Positions 1 through 10,348 of a stretch of 64,000 nt of DNA are shown here, in pieces. The notes under the pieces were generated by a model. That model saw nothing but the letters and a program-made list of their open reading frames with translations, did no database searches and had not been told where the DNA came from. A program made the position numbers and the translations under genes. Positions within the stretch are counted from its first letter, which is position 1. Every line of letters begins with the position of its first letter. Source of the DNA: Bacteroidota bacterium (lineage in GTDB: Bacteria > Bacteroidota > Bacteroidia > Chitinophagales > Chitinophagaceae); contig JAFDXN010000060.1 in the NCBI GenBank assembly GCA_018267915.1, positions 62,001 through 126,000 on the forward strand, read 5' to 3'.

Positions 1-3000
1 ATTGTCATTACAGGTCTTACGGCCGGTTCTTATACGAACATATATGTCACGGTCAACGGATGTAACTCCAATACGGTAGCCGGCCCGATCACATTGGTCG
101 ATCCTCCCACTCCTTCCATTAGCTCCGTTACCTACACCGATCCTACCACATGCGGCGGCACCGATGGTACAATTACGCTGCATGGTTTATTGGCCAACAC
201 AACATACACACTTAATTATGCGCTTAACAACGTTGCTCAGGGACCGTTCACTGTTACTGCTAATGCCTCGGGCGATATCATTATTGCCAACCTTGCAGCG
301 GGTACTTATAGCAATATTACTGTAACGAGGTTTGGCTGCACTTCTAATGTCGCAGGGCCCGTTACACTCTTTAGTCCTCAGCCGCCGGTTATTACAAACA
401 TTACGTTTACCAACCCCACTACCTGCAATGGTACCAATGGTACTATTACATTGTACGGATTGCTTGCTAATACAACGTATTTCCTGTACTACACTTCGCC
501 CACCGGTCCCGTTGGCCCGGTTCCGGTTACTGCCGATAATGCTGGCCATATACTCATCGGCAATCTGCAGGCGGGAACATACAGCAATTTTTATGTCACC
601 TGGCTTAGCTGTACTTCCAACACGGTTGGCCCCGTTACGCTCGTAGCGCCGGTCCCCCCTGTGATCGCAAATGTTGCAGCGCAAAATCCCGCAACTTGTA
701 CTGGCGCCAATGGTTCATTGTTCATCACCGGATTGCTGGCCAACACAGCTTACACGGTTTTCTACAATTACAACGCGTCACCACAGTCTGTTGTGGTCAC
801 TTCCGACGCGTCTGGCAATGTGCTCGTTGCCAGCCTTATTTCTGGCACTTACGATAATGTCTATGTCTCGTTGAACAATTGCCCGTCTAACATATTTGCC
901 GGTCCCTTTGTTTTGATCGATCCGGCACCGCCTGTTATTACTAGCAGCACCCATACTGATCCCACCACTTGTTTAGGCGTCGACGGCAGCATCGTTCTTC
1001 AGGGCTTGCAGGCAAGCACCTCTTACATTTTAAACTACAATAAGAACGCCGTTCCCCAGGGTCCGGTAAATGTTACTTCGGATGCTGCCGGAAATCTGAA
1101 TATGACAAACCTGTCTGCCGGCACTTACGATAACATCAGTGTCACTCTTTCTAACTGTCTGTCTAATATTCTTGGACCTGTTACTCTCGTCGACCCCACA
1201 GCACCATCTATTACCAATTCCCTCGCTGCCAACCCCACCACTTGTGGCGGCACTCAGGGCAGCATAACGTTGTATGGCCTGCTCCCTAATACCGCTTATA
1301 GTCTTAATTACGACCTGAACGCTACACCGCAGGGACCGGTCAACGTTGTCAGCGACGCTACAGGCAATGTCACAATAAGCGGTCTGGCTGCGGGCATCTA
1401 CAACAATATCTCTCTTACAAGGTTTGGCTGCCTGTCAAATGTTGTTGGTCCGTTTACGCTGGCCGATCCCGTTCCTCCGGCGCCACCGGCTGTAAGCAAT
1501 GTTACTTATTGCCAGTTTGATGTCCCGCAACAGTTGACCGCTACAGGCATCAACCTGTTATGGTACAACGTGCCGACAGGCGGCATTGGTGACCCGGTCG
1601 CACCCACGCCTTCAACCGCAACGGCCGGGCTTACTCCATATTATGTAACCCAGACCACGAATGGTTGTGAGAGCCAGCGGGCGGTTCTGGTAGTAACAGT
1701 TAATGCAAAACCTGCTGCGCCTGTCGTTGTGACACCAGTTACCTACTGCCAGTATGAGCAGGCTATCGCACTTTCCGCAACAGGGCAAAATTTACTTTGG
1801 TACAACACGCCTACGGGCGGTGTCGGCAATGCTGCTGCTCCCATACCTTCAACAGCTGTTGCGAATTCCACAGATTATTACGTCAGCCAGTCACTGAATG
1901 GCTGCGAAAGCGATCGCTCGCAGATAACTGTAATAGTAGGCCCCACGCCTGCGGCCCCTGCAGTTATGTCTCCGGTTACCTATTGTCAGTTCGATGTCCC
2001 ATCGCAGCCAATGAGCAGCTACGTTACGGGCAATGGCATTTTATGGTATACCGCACCGATAGGTGGTATTGGTGATCCGGTAGCACCTGTTGCGAACACC
2101 AATACGCCCGGCAGCACTACATATTATGTAACACAAAGCCTCGGTAATTGCGAAAGTTCGCGTTCAGCGCTCACGGTCAATATAAATCCGAAACCGCAAC
2201 CGCCCACCACCTCCGACATTACTTATTGCCAGGGCGAGGTGGCCCCGCCGCTTACAGCTAATGGGCAAAACCTGCTCTGGTATACCATGGCTATCGGTGG
2301 CGTTGGTACTCCTTCACTTACGCCTTCTACCGCCACACCCGGCGCCATTATCTATTACGTTTCACAGTCTGTAAATAGTTGCGAGAGCGAACGCTCCGGC
2401 CTCACTGTTACGGTAAAGCCCAAACCATCCGTTCCGACAACTGCTGTTTCCTCATACACGTATTGCCAGTTCGATGCGGGTGCACTGCCACTCCTTGCAA
2501 ATGGCGCCAACCTGCAGTGGTACGATCAGCCCATAGGTGGCACGCCGGTTGCAACTGCTCCCGTGCCTTCTACCACTACAGCCGGCACATTCACTTGGTA
2601 TGTTACCCAAACCATGAATGGCTGTGAAAGTGACAGGCTACCCATCGTTGTCACGGTCAATGCAAAGCCACTGCCGCCGGTTGTTGCAGATGTCACTTAC
2701 TGCCAGGGCGATGCAGCAACGCCGCTCACCGCCACAGGCCAGAACCTGAAATGGTACGATGTCGCATCAGGCGGCATACCACAACTAAACGCGCCTCTGC
2801 CGGTAACTGCCGATTCGGGTGTGTTCGTATGGTATGTAAGCCAGACTACCAATGGCTGCGAAAGTGATCGTGCAGCAATAAAATACATCGTATACTTCAA
2901 GCCCGACGCCGCTATTACTGCTCAGAGCGATAGCGTTTGTCAGCACGATACGCTGAGCTTCACATATCTAGGTAATGGTACAACTGCTTACGCATACAAT

Positions 3001-3939
3001 TGGTCAGTGGCTGCAGGTGCAACTATCCTGTCCGGCACGGGCCAGGGACCTGTGTTAGTGCGTTTTGATGCAACAGGCGATCACACTGTTTCTTTGGTGG
3101 TGGACAACAACGGCTGCAAGAGTCCATTGGCAACTTATACTGTACACGTCAAAGATGCACCCGATTTTACGCTTACGGCGCCTACGTCTGCCTGCCCTGG
3201 AGATACCATTAGTGTCGGGATGAGCTATGTTGATTCGCCCGTTGACAATTATAACTGGAATTTTGATGGAGCAAAAATAATACCGGTCAAAAACCAAAGG
3301 CCAGGTGGCCCTTATCTCATCAAATGGGAGGCTCCCGGTATGCACACTGTTAGTCTGCTTGCCGGGCATAACGGCTGTTCATCGCCCCTGGTGGTCGATA
3401 GCGTCAATGTGTTCCCAAGACCGGAAGCTAAGATCATGGCGCAGAGCAGGGATAACATTTGTGCGGGCGATACTATTTTATTATCAGCGTCTACCAACGA
3501 CCCTACCAACAAGTATTGGTGGTACCCCGGGCAATTCTTCGACAATGGCAATTATTCCGCATCCATACTTGGCGCTATCGATTTCACAACCTACGTGAAG
3601 CTGCAGGTGACCTCAGTTTATGGCTGTAAGGCCACGGATAGCGTATTGGTTACCACGCATTCCTGCTGTCATGTTGAGTTCCCCACAGCCTTTTCACCAA
3701 ATGGCGATGGCAATAACGACAACTTCCGTCCCATCACTGTTCGCGATAACCCTGTAAGCTACTTCCGCATCTTCAACCGTTGGGGCAAGATCGTGTTCGA
3801 GTCACTCGACGTGAAGCATGGTTGGAACGGTGCGGTCGACGGTGTTGCGCAGGATATAGGTACCTATTTCTATCAGTTTCAATATAGCTGCGAAGGCAAG
3901 CTTGTCGAGCAGCATGGAGAGTTTACGCTGGTCAGGTAA
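1..3939 (+). CDS. Giant repeat adhesin, T9SS type B sorting domain (5' end outside window)
   Basis: The reading frame is open from base 1, so the N-terminus and signal peptide lie outside the window. The visible 1312 residues are modular. Five copies of a 91-residue repeat begin at the (D/N)P(T/A)TC motif at bases 139, 412, 685, 958 and 1231, exactly 273 bp apart, with a partial copy before them. Six Ig-like repeats with the VTYCQ motif follow at 1501, 1738, 1975, 2218, 2455 and 2692, 237 bp apart except for one 243-bp step. Three PKD-like domains run from about 2900 to 3650. The C-terminus starts near FPTAFSPNGDGNND and ends in FTLVR, typical of the gliding-motility-associated (type B) domain exported by the type IX secretion system. 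It is probably a large surface or secreted adhesin; ligand unknown. A terminator follows. Confidence 0.9.
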   Translation: MVITGLTAGSYTNIYVTVNGCNSNTVAGPITLVDPPTPSISSVTYTDPTTCGGTDGTITLHGLLANTTYTLNYALNNVAQGPFTVTANASGDIIIANLAAGTYSNITVTRFGCTSNVAGPVTLFSPQPPVITNITFTNPTTCNGTNGTITLYGLLANTTYFLYYTSPTGPVGPVPVTADNAGHILIGNLQAGTYSNFYVTWLSCTSNTVGPVTLVAPVPPVIANVAAQNPATCTGANGSLFITGLLANTAYTVFYNYNASPQSVVVTSDASGNVLVASLISGTYDNVYVSLNNCPSNIFAGPFVLIDPAPPVITSSTHTDPTTCLGVDGSIVLQGLQASTSYILNYNKNAVPQGPVNVTSDAAGNLNMTNLSAGTYDNISVTLSNCLSNILGPVTLVDPTAPSITNSLAANPTTCGGTQGSITLYGLLPNTAYSLNYDLNATPQGPVNVVSDATGNVTISGLAAGIYNNISLTRFGCLSNVVGPFTLADPVPPAPPAVSNVTYCQFDVPQQLTATGINLLWYNVPTGGIGDPVAPTPSTATAGLTPYYVTQTTNGCESQRAVLVVTVNAKPAAPVVVTPVTYCQYEQAIALSATGQNLLWYNTPTGGVGNAAAPIPSTAVANSTDYYVSQSLNGCESDRSQITVIVGPTPAAPAVMSPVTYCQFDVPSQPMSSYVTGNGILWYTAPIGGIGDPVAPVANTNTPGSTTYYVTQSLGNCESSRSALTVNINPKPQPPTTSDITYCQGEVAPPLTANGQNLLWYTMAIGGVGTPSLTPSTATPGAIIYYVSQSVNSCESERSGLTVTVKPKPSVPTTAVSSYTYCQFDAGALPLLANGANLQWYDQPIGGTPVATAPVPSTTTAGTFTWYVTQTMNGCESDRLPIVVTVNAKPLPPVVADVTYCQGDAATPLTATGQNLKWYDVASGGIPQLNAPLPVTADSGVFVWYVSQTTNGCESDRAAIKYIVYFKPDAAITAQSDSVCQHDTLSFTYLGNGTTAYAYNWSVAAGATILSGTGQGPVLVRFDATGDHTVSLVVDNNGCKSPLATYTVHVKDAPDFTLTAPTSACPGDTISVGMSYVDSPVDNYNWNFDGAKIIPVKNQRPGGPYLIKWEAPGMHTVSLLAGHNGCSSPLVVDSVNVFPRPEAKIMAQSRDNICAGDTILLSASTNDPTNKYWWYPGQFFDNGNYSASILGAIDFTTYVKLQVTSVYGCKATDSVLVTTHSCCHVEFPTAFSPNGDGNNDNFRPITVRDNPVSYFRIFNRWGKIVFESLDVKHGWNGAVDGVAQDIGTYFYQFQYSCEGKLVEQHGEFTLVR

Positions 3940-3961
3940 GTCGTTCAGGATAAGATCAGGA

Positions 3962-3988
3962 GAGGGGGCATATATAGCCCCTTTTTCT
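3962..3988 (+). terminator. Terminator after the adhesin gene
   Basis: GGGGC (3965-3969), a 7-base ATATATA loop, GCCCC (3977-3981) and then a T run. It lies 23 bp after the adhesin stop codon. Confidence 0.75.
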
Positions 3989-4045
3989 ATTGATATATAT
4001 CCTTCAAATAGCCATAAGCCACCCTGTTATATCTTGGGGATTCCT

Positions 4046-4053
4046 TATCTTTG
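4046..4053 (+). promoter_or_regulatory. Bacteroidota -7 box before ahcY
   Basis: TATCTTTG matches the Bacteroidota -7 consensus TAnnTTTG and lies 37 bp before the ahcY start. No clear -33 TTTG is present at the usual 19-21 bp spacing, so this is a partial match. Confidence 0.5.
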
Positions 4054-4090
4054 CAGCTCTTATTCGAAATAAATAAAACATTTCATTATC

Positions 4091-5419
4091 ATGAGTACGA
4101 TGACTCGTTCGAACATTGACTTCAAATTGCCTTACAAGGTTAAAGATATCAGCCTTGCAGAGTGGGGCCGTAAAGAAATAAAACTGGCTGAAGCTGAGAT
4201 GCCCGGCCTAATGGCGATACGCGCCGAATATGGCGCACAAAAGCCTTTGAAAGGCGCTCGTATCGCTGGCTGCCTGCACATGACCATCCAGACTGCCGTG
4301 CTCATCGAAACCCTGGTTGAACTGGGTGCTGAAGTACGCTGGAGCTCTTGCAATATCTTCTCTACACAGGATCACGCTGCCGCGGCTATTGCAGCTGCCG
4401 GTATCGGTGTCTTCGCCTGGAAAGGCCAGAGCCTGCAGGAAGCAGACTGGTGTATCGAGCAGACATTGTTCTTCGGTAGCGAAGATCGCCCGCTGAACAT
4501 GATCCTCGACGATGGTGGCGATCTGACCAACATGGTATTCGACAATTACACAGAACTGGTGCAACATATCAAGGGTCTGAGCGAAGAAACCACTACCGGT
4601 GTTCACCGTCTTTACGAAAGGATGCAGAAGGGTACATTGCCTATTCCTGCTATCAATGTGAACGATTCGGTTACCAAATCTAAGTTCGACAATAAATACG
4701 GTTGTAAAGAATCACTGGTGGATGCCATACGCCGCGCTACCGATGTTATGATGGCCGGTAAAGTGGCTGTTGTAGGTGGTTATGGTGACGTAGGCAAAGG
4801 CTCTGCAGAATCACTGCGTGGCGCCGGTGCCCGTGTTATCGTTACAGAGATCGATCCGATATGCGCCCTCCAGGCCGCTATGGATGGCTTTGAAGTGAAG
4901 AAGATGATCGACGCAGTGAAAGAAGCGGATATCATCGTTACCGCTTCCGGCTGCCGCGACCTGATCACTGAAAAGCATTTCAGGCTCATGAAAGACAAGG
5001 CTATTGTTTGTAACATCGGCCACTTCGATATCGAGATCGATATGGCATGGATCAATGGTGCCTACGGTCACACGAAGGACACTATCAAGCCGCAGGTAGA
5101 TCTTTATAACATCGACGGTAAAGAAGTGATCGTGCTGGCTGAAGGCCGCCTGGTGAACCTGGGATGCGCTACAGGTCACCCAAGCTTCGTAATGAGTAAC
5201 TCATTCAGCAACCAGACACTGGCACAGATAGAGCTGTGGAGCAACCACAGCAACTACGAAAACAAAGTGTATGTGCTGCCTAAACACCTCGACGAAAAGG
5301 TTGCACGCCTGCACCTTGCCAAGATCGGTGTTGAACTGGAAGAACTGACTGACGCCCAGGCCGATTACCTTGGCATACCGAAGAATGGCCCGTTCAAAGC
5401 TGAACAATATCGCTACTAG
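4091..5419 (+). CDS. ahcY: Adenosylhomocysteinase
   Basis: Hydrolyses S-adenosylhomocysteine to adenosine and homocysteine in the cytoplasm, using bound NAD, as part of the methyl cycle. The 442 residues match the family length. Visible signatures include [16 protein letters not shown] near the start, the NAD-binding Rossmann motif [21 protein letters not shown] (around residues 226-245), [11 protein letters not shown], and the C-terminal KAEQYRY ending typical of the enzyme. The ATG at 4091 is preceded by an A/T-rich leader without Shine-Dalgarno, as usual in this phylum. A hairpin terminator follows. metH, the next step of the cycle, lies 0.7 kb away on the opposite strand, but the two are not co-transcribed. 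Assignment is secure. Confidence 0.98.
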   Translation: MSTMTRSNIDFKLPYKVKDISLAEWGRKEIKLAEAEMPGLMAIRAEYGAQKPLKGARIAGCLHMTIQTAVLIETLVELGAEVRWSSCNIFSTQDHAAAAIAAAGIGVFAWKGQSLQEADWCIEQTLFFGSEDRPLNMILDDGGDLTNMVFDNYTELVQHIKGLSEETTTGVHRLYERMQKGTLPIPAINVNDSVTKSKFDNKYGCKESLVDAIRRATDVMMAGKVAVVGGYGDVGKGSAESLRGAGARVIVTEIDPICALQAAMDGFEVKKMIDAVKEADIIVTASGCRDLITEKHFRLMKDKAIVCNIGHFDIEIDMAWINGAYGHTKDTIKPQVDLYNIDGKEVIVLAEGRLVNLGCATGHPSFVMSNSFSNQTLAQIELWSNHSNYENKVYVLPKHLDEKVARLHLAKIGVELEELTDAQADYLGIPKNGPFKAEQYRY

Positions 5420-5441
5420 TAGCTCAATTCGATATTTTTCT

Positions 5442-5468
5442 AAGGGCACGCACTGCGTGCCTTTATTA
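5442..5468. terminator. Bidirectional terminator between ahcY and the PAP2 gene
   Basis: GGCACGC (5445-5451), loop ACT, GCGTGCC (5455-5461), flanked by A-rich and T-rich sequence. It separates the convergent ahcY and PAP2-like genes. Confidence 0.75.
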
Positions 5469-6161
5469 TTTTAGGTAGAGGAAGGCCGCGAGCATCACCA
5501 CTATGCCCAATAGGTAACCCAGCCATACCTCCCAGATGCGGTGCATGCCCAGGAGCATACGTGCTGTGCCCACAATACCGGCTATTGCCAATGCGATAAA
5601 GAGCAGGGCCACCACGTTGACGGGGCTCACGATCATCAGCACGATGAGTATACCGATAAGTCCGCCCATGGCGGTGGTGTGCATACTGATCTTATAAAAG
5701 ATATTGATGACGAAGAGCACAATAAGGGTCCAATAGCTGCCGGTCAGTAGTACACGAAGGATGAGCGGCGGTACCTGGTTATTACCGGGCTCCTTGCCAA
5801 GAGAGTTAAATACATGTGCCGCCCAGAAGTAAAAGATCATCGTGGCTATAAGGGGAATGACGCGCTCCTTCGCTGTGCGCAGGTGAATGCTCTGCACGAA
5901 GCCGAGGCCCTTCATCAGCAAGAGGCTGAAGAGCGGGAAGAAGAGGGTAGTAATACCGATGCTCGCCAACCACCTGTAAAACTGGAAGGGAGTGATGCCC
6001 GCAAAGCTAACAGGTGCAAATTTGTAGAGCACGAACGTCATGCCTGTGGGCACAAACACGGGATGGAAAATATAGGACACTATATATGCCATCACTCGCA
6101 CGAATTTTGATTGCACCGGTTGAATCTCGCCTGTTGCCGGTACTGTAGCTGTATCGTTCAT
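5466..6161 (-). CDS. PAP2-superfamily integral membrane protein
   Basis: A 231-residue hydrophobic protein with about six membrane segments. The spaced motifs RTAKERVIP, KISMHTTAMGG and ARMLLGMHRIWEVWLG correspond to the three phosphatase motifs of the PAP2 family (K/RxxxxxRP, SGH, RxxxxxH), but the second reads SMH rather than SGH. Family members dephosphorylate lipid phosphates such as undecaprenyl or phosphatidylglycerol phosphate; the substrate here is not inferable. The ATG at 6161 overlaps the metH stop (TAATG), arguing for translational coupling. A longer version starting at 6188 would lie inside metH and is less likely. Confidence 0.72.
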   Translation of the reverse strand: MNDTATVPATGEIQPVQSKFVRVMAYIVSYIFHPVFVPTGMTFVLYKFAPVSFAGITPFQFYRWLASIGITTLFFPLFSLLLMKGLGFVQSIHLRTAKERVIPLIATMIFYFWAAHVFNSLGKEPGNNQVPPLILRVLLTGSYWTLIVLFVINIFYKISMHTTAMGGLIGILIVLMIVSPVNVVALLFIALAIAGIVGTARMLLGMHRIWEVWLGYLLGIVVMLAAFLYLK

Positions 6162-8836
6162 TAAGTGTCTAATATTGGTGAAAGCCATTTCCGCATTTCA
6201 TCAGCGGATAGGCCCTTTCGTTGTACATAATCTTCAAACTGGTCTTTCTCGATATGGCCAATGCCGAAGTAAGTGCTCTCCGGATGACTGAAGTACCATC
6301 CGCATACTGATGCCGCAGGATACATCGCCAGCGATTCCGTAAGCTGTATGCCAGCATTTTCGGTAGCATTCAGCAGGTCGAAGAGTTTGTACTTCTCCGT
6401 GTGGTCGGGGCAGGCAGGGTAGCCGGGTGCCGGGCGTATGCCGCGGTAGCTTTCCTTTACCAGTTCCTCATTACTCAGGTTTTCTTCTTTTGCATAGCCC
6501 CAGTATTCCTTGCGCACTTTCAGGTGGAGCGTCTCAGCAAAGGCTTCGGCAAGGCGATCGGCGAGGGCCTGCAACATGATCTTGTTGTAGTCGTCATGAG
6601 CAGCGATGAAACGCTGCAGGTGTGGCTCTATACCGTGTATGCTTACTGCGAAAGCGCCAATGTGATCGCTTTGAACGGGGCTAATGAAATCCGCGAGAGA
6701 AAATTCCGGTTGGTCAGCGGCTTTCTTCACTTGCTGCCGCAAGTGTTCAAGCCTCTTCAGCTCATTACCTTTATCGTCGCGCACAATAATAGTATCGGGT
6801 GCAGGCCTGCTTGTTTGCCAGAAGCCTATTACCCCTTGGGCATTGAGCCATTGTTCCTTAATGATCGTATCGAGCAGGGCATTGGCATCGTTATATAGTT
6901 TAGTCGCTTCAGCACCTGCGTGCGGGTCGCTAAGAATGGCGGGAAATTTCCCCTTCATTTCCCATGCGATGAAGAAAGGTCCCCAGTCGATGTACTGCCT
7001 TATCTCGTTAAGATCGTAGTTGTTGAAGACTTGGGTGCCGGTGAACTGTGGTACAGGCGGTGTGTAACCGTTCCAGTCGATCTGCACGCCTTTTTGCTGT
7101 GCTTCTGTATATGGTATGTATTCTTTTACGCTTTTCTTGTTGGCGAAGTCGGCGCGTATCTTATCGTATTCCGCGCCTATATTATTCAGGAAGCCCGGCT
7201 TTTGTTCCTTGTTCAGCAGGTTGCCGGCCACGGTCACGCTGCGGCTGGCATCCAGCACATGGACCACGCCATTGTTATATTCCGGTGCGATCTTTACGGC
7301 TGTGTGCGTGCGCGATGTAGTTGCTCCGCCTATCAGCAGCGGCTGCTTCATGTTACGGCGCTTCATTTCCTTTGCTACATGCACCATCTCATCGAGCGAT
7401 GGTGTGATCAGCCCACTCAGCCCTATGATATCTACATTTTCCTTCTCTGCTGTTTCCAGTATCTTATCTGCCGGTACCATCACGCCCATATCTATCACAT
7501 CGTAGCCGTTACAGCCCAGCACCACGCCCACTATGTTCTTGCCTATATCGTGTACATCGCCTTTTACCGTGGCCATCAATATCCGGGCAGCTCCTCCTTG
7601 TTGTGCTGCGGGGTTGGTCTTCTTTTCTTCTTCAATATAAGGTGTCAGCCACGCCACGCTCTTCTTCATCACGCGTGCGCTCTTCACTACCTGTGGCAGG
7701 AACATTTTGCCGCTGCCGAAAAGATCGCCGACGACGTTCATGCCGTCCATCAGGGGGCCCTCGATCACCTCAAGCGGACGTGCGTATTTCTGCCGCGCTT
7801 CTTCAGTATCGGTGTCAATATAGTCGGTAATGCCGTTGACCAATGCATGCTTTAACCGTTCTTCAACAGTGGTACTCCGCCATGCATCGTCTTTCTTTTC
7901 TTCTTTTCCTTTTGCCTTCACCGTCTCAGCAAAGCTGACGAGGCGCTCAGTAGCATCGGGACGTTTGTTGAGTATCACGTCTTCGCACAGCTCGCGTAGT
8001 TGCGGCTCTATCTCATCATACACCTGCAGTTGCCCTGCATTTACAATACCCATGTCCATGCCGGCCTTTATTGCGTGAAGCAGAAACACACTATGTATCG
8101 CTTCGCGCACCGTATCATTGCCCCTGAAGGAGAACGAAACGTTGCTGACACCACCACTCACCTTGGTCAGCGGCATCTTTTGCTTTATGATGCGTGTAGC
8201 CTCAATGAAGTCGACAGCATAATTGTTGTGCTCCTCGATGCCTGTTGCAATCGCGAAGATGTTGGGATCGAAGATGATGTCTTCCGGGTGGAAACCAACT
8301 TTTTCCGTAAGTATCTTATATGCGCGTTCGCAGATGCTTACACGCTTTTCGAGCGTATCGGCCTGGCCGTTTTCGTCGAAGGCCATTACTATCACCGCCG
8401 CGCCGTAGTCGCGACATATGATGGCCTGCTCAATAAATTTATGTTCGCCCTCTTTTAGTGATATGGAATTTACGATGCACTTGCCCTGCACACACTTAAG
8501 CCCGGCCTCTATGATGGAGAACTTAGAGGAGTCGAGCATGATGGGGATCTTGGCAATGTCGGGTTCGCTCTGCAGGAGGTTCAGGTAAGTGGTCATTGCC
8601 AGCTCACCGTCCAGCAGGGCGTCATCCATATTCACATCGAGCACCTGGGCGCCGCTTTCCACCTGCTGGCGGGCTACGGAGAGGGCCTCCTCGTATTTGT
8701 TTTCTTTGATGAGACGCGCGAATTTTTTAGAGCCCGTAACATTGGTACGTTCCCCTACATTCACAAAGTTGGTCTCGGGCCTGACGGTCAGCGGTTCCAA
8801 ACCACTGAGCCGGAGGAAAGGTCGTATATTAATCAT
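6161..8836 (-). CDS. metH: Cobalamin-dependent methionine synthase lacking the homocysteine domain
   Basis: Transfers the methyl group of methyltetrahydrofolate via cobalamin to homocysteine. The 891 residues begin directly at the pterin-binding module ([13 protein letters not shown] near residue 30, [19 protein letters not shown] near 103). Then come the B12 cap and Rossmann module with the cobalt-ligating histidine in [10 protein letters not shown] (about 430), and the SAM-dependent reactivation domain with [15 protein letters not shown] (about 800). Full-length MetH has about 1200 residues; the N-terminal zinc/homocysteine methyltransferase module (about 330 residues) is absent and not encoded in this window. 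In many Bacteroidota it is a separate gene, usually adjacent. ATG 8836 is preferred over TTG 8842. The downstream PAP2 gene overlaps its stop. Confidence 0.93.
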   Translation of the reverse strand: MINIRPFLRLSGLEPLTVRPETNFVNVGERTNVTGSKKFARLIKENKYEEALSVARQQVESGAQVLDVNMDDALLDGELAMTTYLNLLQSEPDIAKIPIMLDSSKFSIIEAGLKCVQGKCIVNSISLKEGEHKFIEQAIICRDYGAAVIVMAFDENGQADTLEKRVSICERAYKILTEKVGFHPEDIIFDPNIFAIATGIEEHNNYAVDFIEATRIIKQKMPLTKVSGGVSNVSFSFRGNDTVREAIHSVFLLHAIKAGMDMGIVNAGQLQVYDEIEPQLRELCEDVILNKRPDATERLVSFAETVKAKGKEEKKDDAWRSTTVEERLKHALVNGITDYIDTDTEEARQKYARPLEVIEGPLMDGMNVVGDLFGSGKMFLPQVVKSARVMKKSVAWLTPYIEEEKKTNPAAQQGGAARILMATVKGDVHDIGKNIVGVVLGCNGYDVIDMGVMVPADKILETAEKENVDIIGLSGLITPSLDEMVHVAKEMKRRNMKQPLLIGGATTSRTHTAVKIAPEYNNGVVHVLDASRSVTVAGNLLNKEQKPGFLNNIGAEYDKIRADFANKKSVKEYIPYTEAQQKGVQIDWNGYTPPVPQFTGTQVFNNYDLNEIRQYIDWGPFFIAWEMKGKFPAILSDPHAGAEATKLYNDANALLDTIIKEQWLNAQGVIGFWQTSRPAPDTIIVRDDKGNELKRLEHLRQQVKKAADQPEFSLADFISPVQSDHIGAFAVSIHGIEPHLQRFIAAHDDYNKIMLQALADRLAEAFAETLHLKVRKEYWGYAKEENLSNEELVKESYRGIRPAPGYPACPDHTEKYKLFDLLNATENAGIQLTESLAMYPAASVCGWYFSHPESTYFGIGHIEKDQFEDYVQRKGLSADEMRKWLSPILDT

Positions 8837-8865
8837 TTGCAATAAATGCGATTCGAAAAGCGTTG

Positions 8866-8873
8866 CAAAGGTA
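8866..8873 (-). promoter_or_regulatory. -7 box before metH
   Basis: On the minus strand the sequence reads TACCTTTG, a perfect TAnnTTTG box, 30 bp before the metH ATG. No convincing -33 TTTG was found. The leader is too short to hold a cobalamin or SAM riboswitch. Confidence 0.5.
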
Positions 8874-8896
8874 ACTAATAGCGGGCTATTTATAGG

Positions 8897-9565
8897 CTAA
8901 AAACGGGCGGCCAGTCCCATACAGATGATACCTTTGTAGCCGTAGCCAAGCTCAAAGAAAAAGGACAGTGGGCCGTTGCTTTTGATCCCAAGAGGAGTGA
9001 ACTGCCCGTTTAAATGGGTGGACTGCTCATGGGTTACCTCGTCCTGAGCCAGTGGTTGCGTGATGTAAGGGCGGCTGTTGTAATAGTCTTTGCTAAGTGT
9101 GCTGGTGGCCCTGTACAACGTGATGCCCGGAGCAAGGCCACCGTACAGTTGAAAGCGCTGCTTGTCGATGACAATGAATGTAAACTCCAGAGCGGCGGTG
9201 TAGGCGCAACGGTCGTATTTGCCGATTATCGCATTGTCACTTTGCTTTGAGTAATTGGTACGGTTACCTTTTTGATAATCCGCACCCAAGGCGGCTCCTA
9301 CCGCAAGCCAGTTAGCAACATAGTATCTGTAGGCAATAAAGTCAGCCCCTGAAATGATTTGAGGGAAATCGAAACCGGTGTCATAATTTGTCTTGATACC
9401 TATCAACTGGTCTGTGCTGAAGGCGCCTGCGCTGATGCGGATCTCGTGCCGGCCATACCATATTGCAGAGCCCAGGTCGTTGGTTGCAGGATTGTAATTA
9501 TATTGTGCCGATGCAGTGGACAAGAACAGTGTGAATAATATGATTGTTGATAAAGTTTTGGTCAT
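8897..9565 (-). CDS. Predicted outer-membrane beta-barrel protein, paralog of the next gene
   Basis: 222 residues beginning with a signal peptide (MTKTLSTIILFTLFLSTASA, cleavage before QYNYN). The mature protein shows alternating hydrophobic and aromatic strands and ends in MGLAARF, a terminal aromatic residue typical of outer-membrane barrels. It shares a distinctive framework with the gene at 9627-10307: GRHEIR, a DQ-GI segment, NxSNYSK/NRTNYSK, YDRC, the QLYGG/QMYGG segment, then LG(I/L)KSNGP and FFELGYGY. The two are clear tandem duplicates. Function is unknown. Confidence 0.7.
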   Translation of the reverse strand: MTKTLSTIILFTLFLSTASAQYNYNPATNDLGSAIWYGRHEIRISAGAFSTDQLIGIKTNYDTGFDFPQIISGADFIAYRYYVANWLAVGAALGADYQKGNRTNYSKQSDNAIIGKYDRCAYTAALEFTFIVIDKQRFQLYGGLAPGITLYRATSTLSKDYYNSRPYITQPLAQDEVTHEQSTHLNGQFTPLGIKSNGPLSFFFELGYGYKGIICMGLAARF

Positions 9566-9626
9566 AATAAGATCTTATTGTTGATGAGCATAAATAGTGC
9601 CAAATCATAACCGTTCGTTGAGCACC

Positions 9627-10307
9627 TTACAAGCGCCCGGCAACGCCTAATACTATCATCCCCCTGTAACCATATCCCAGCTCGAAGAAAACAGAAAAAG
9701 GTCCGTTACTTTTTAGACCCAGAGCTGTCACCTGCCAGCACGGATAGGTGTCGCGCACATGAAGCGGATTGGAAGTTTGTGATAGATTGTAACCTACTAC
9801 CGTCCTGTTATTCCAATAAGCAGTGTCAAAATAGGTATTGGCCTTATACAGTGTATAGCCGCCTTCGATGCCACCGTACATTTGAAAGCCAAAATCGTCG
9901 ACATAAATAAAGGTGATGCCCAGGGCGGCAGACCAGGAGCAGCGATCATAGGTGCCAATGGTAAGGTTGGGATAAGTTTTGGAGTAATTACTGGCATTAC
10001 CATTCTGATAATCGACTGCGCCAGTGAGGCTGATCGCCATCCAATCGACCGGGTAAAACCTATATCCAAGTGAAACGGCTGTAGAGATGGTCTTAGGAAA
10101 ATCGAATTTTGTTTGTTCGGCCGTACTGATGCCTCTTATCTGGTCGGCACTGAGCGCGCCTATATCCAGCCTGATCTCATGCCGGCCAAGCTCTGAAACT
10201 GAGCTGTAGCTGCCCGGGTCGTAGTGGGAAAAACGAAAGTGTTGCGCCTCCGCAACATTCGTTATAGAAAAAAGCAGGAAAAAGGCTCTAAGTAATGTTT
10301 GACGCAT
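9627..10307 (-). CDS. Predicted outer-membrane beta-barrel protein, tandem paralog
   Basis: 226 residues starting at ATG 10307, where a signal peptide (MRQTLLRAFFLLFSITNVAEA) begins; a start 54 bp upstream would bury it. It shares GRHEIRLDIGALSADQIRGI, NASNYSK, YDRCSW, LGLKSNGPFSVFFELGYGY and a terminal VLGVAGRL with its downstream neighbour. A 61-bp gap separates the pair, which are probably co-transcribed. Probably surface-exposed; no function can be assigned. Confidence 0.7.
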   Translation of the reverse strand: MRQTLLRAFFLLFSITNVAEAQHFRFSHYDPGSYSSVSELGRHEIRLDIGALSADQIRGISTAEQTKFDFPKTISTAVSLGYRFYPVDWMAISLTGAVDYQNGNASNYSKTYPNLTIGTYDRCSWSAALGITFIYVDDFGFQMYGGIEGGYTLYKANTYFDTAYWNNRTVVGYNLSQTSNPLHVRDTYPCWQVTALGLKSNGPFSVFFELGYGYRGMIVLGVAGRL

Positions 10308-10348
10308 ACATATTAGTGTGTGCATTTGAGTGCATAAATAATGCCAAA

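Noticed and set aside
3989-4090. SAM or SAH riboswitch upstream of ahcY
   Set aside because: The leader after the -7 box is under 40 bases and shows no conserved pairing; the metH leader is equally short.
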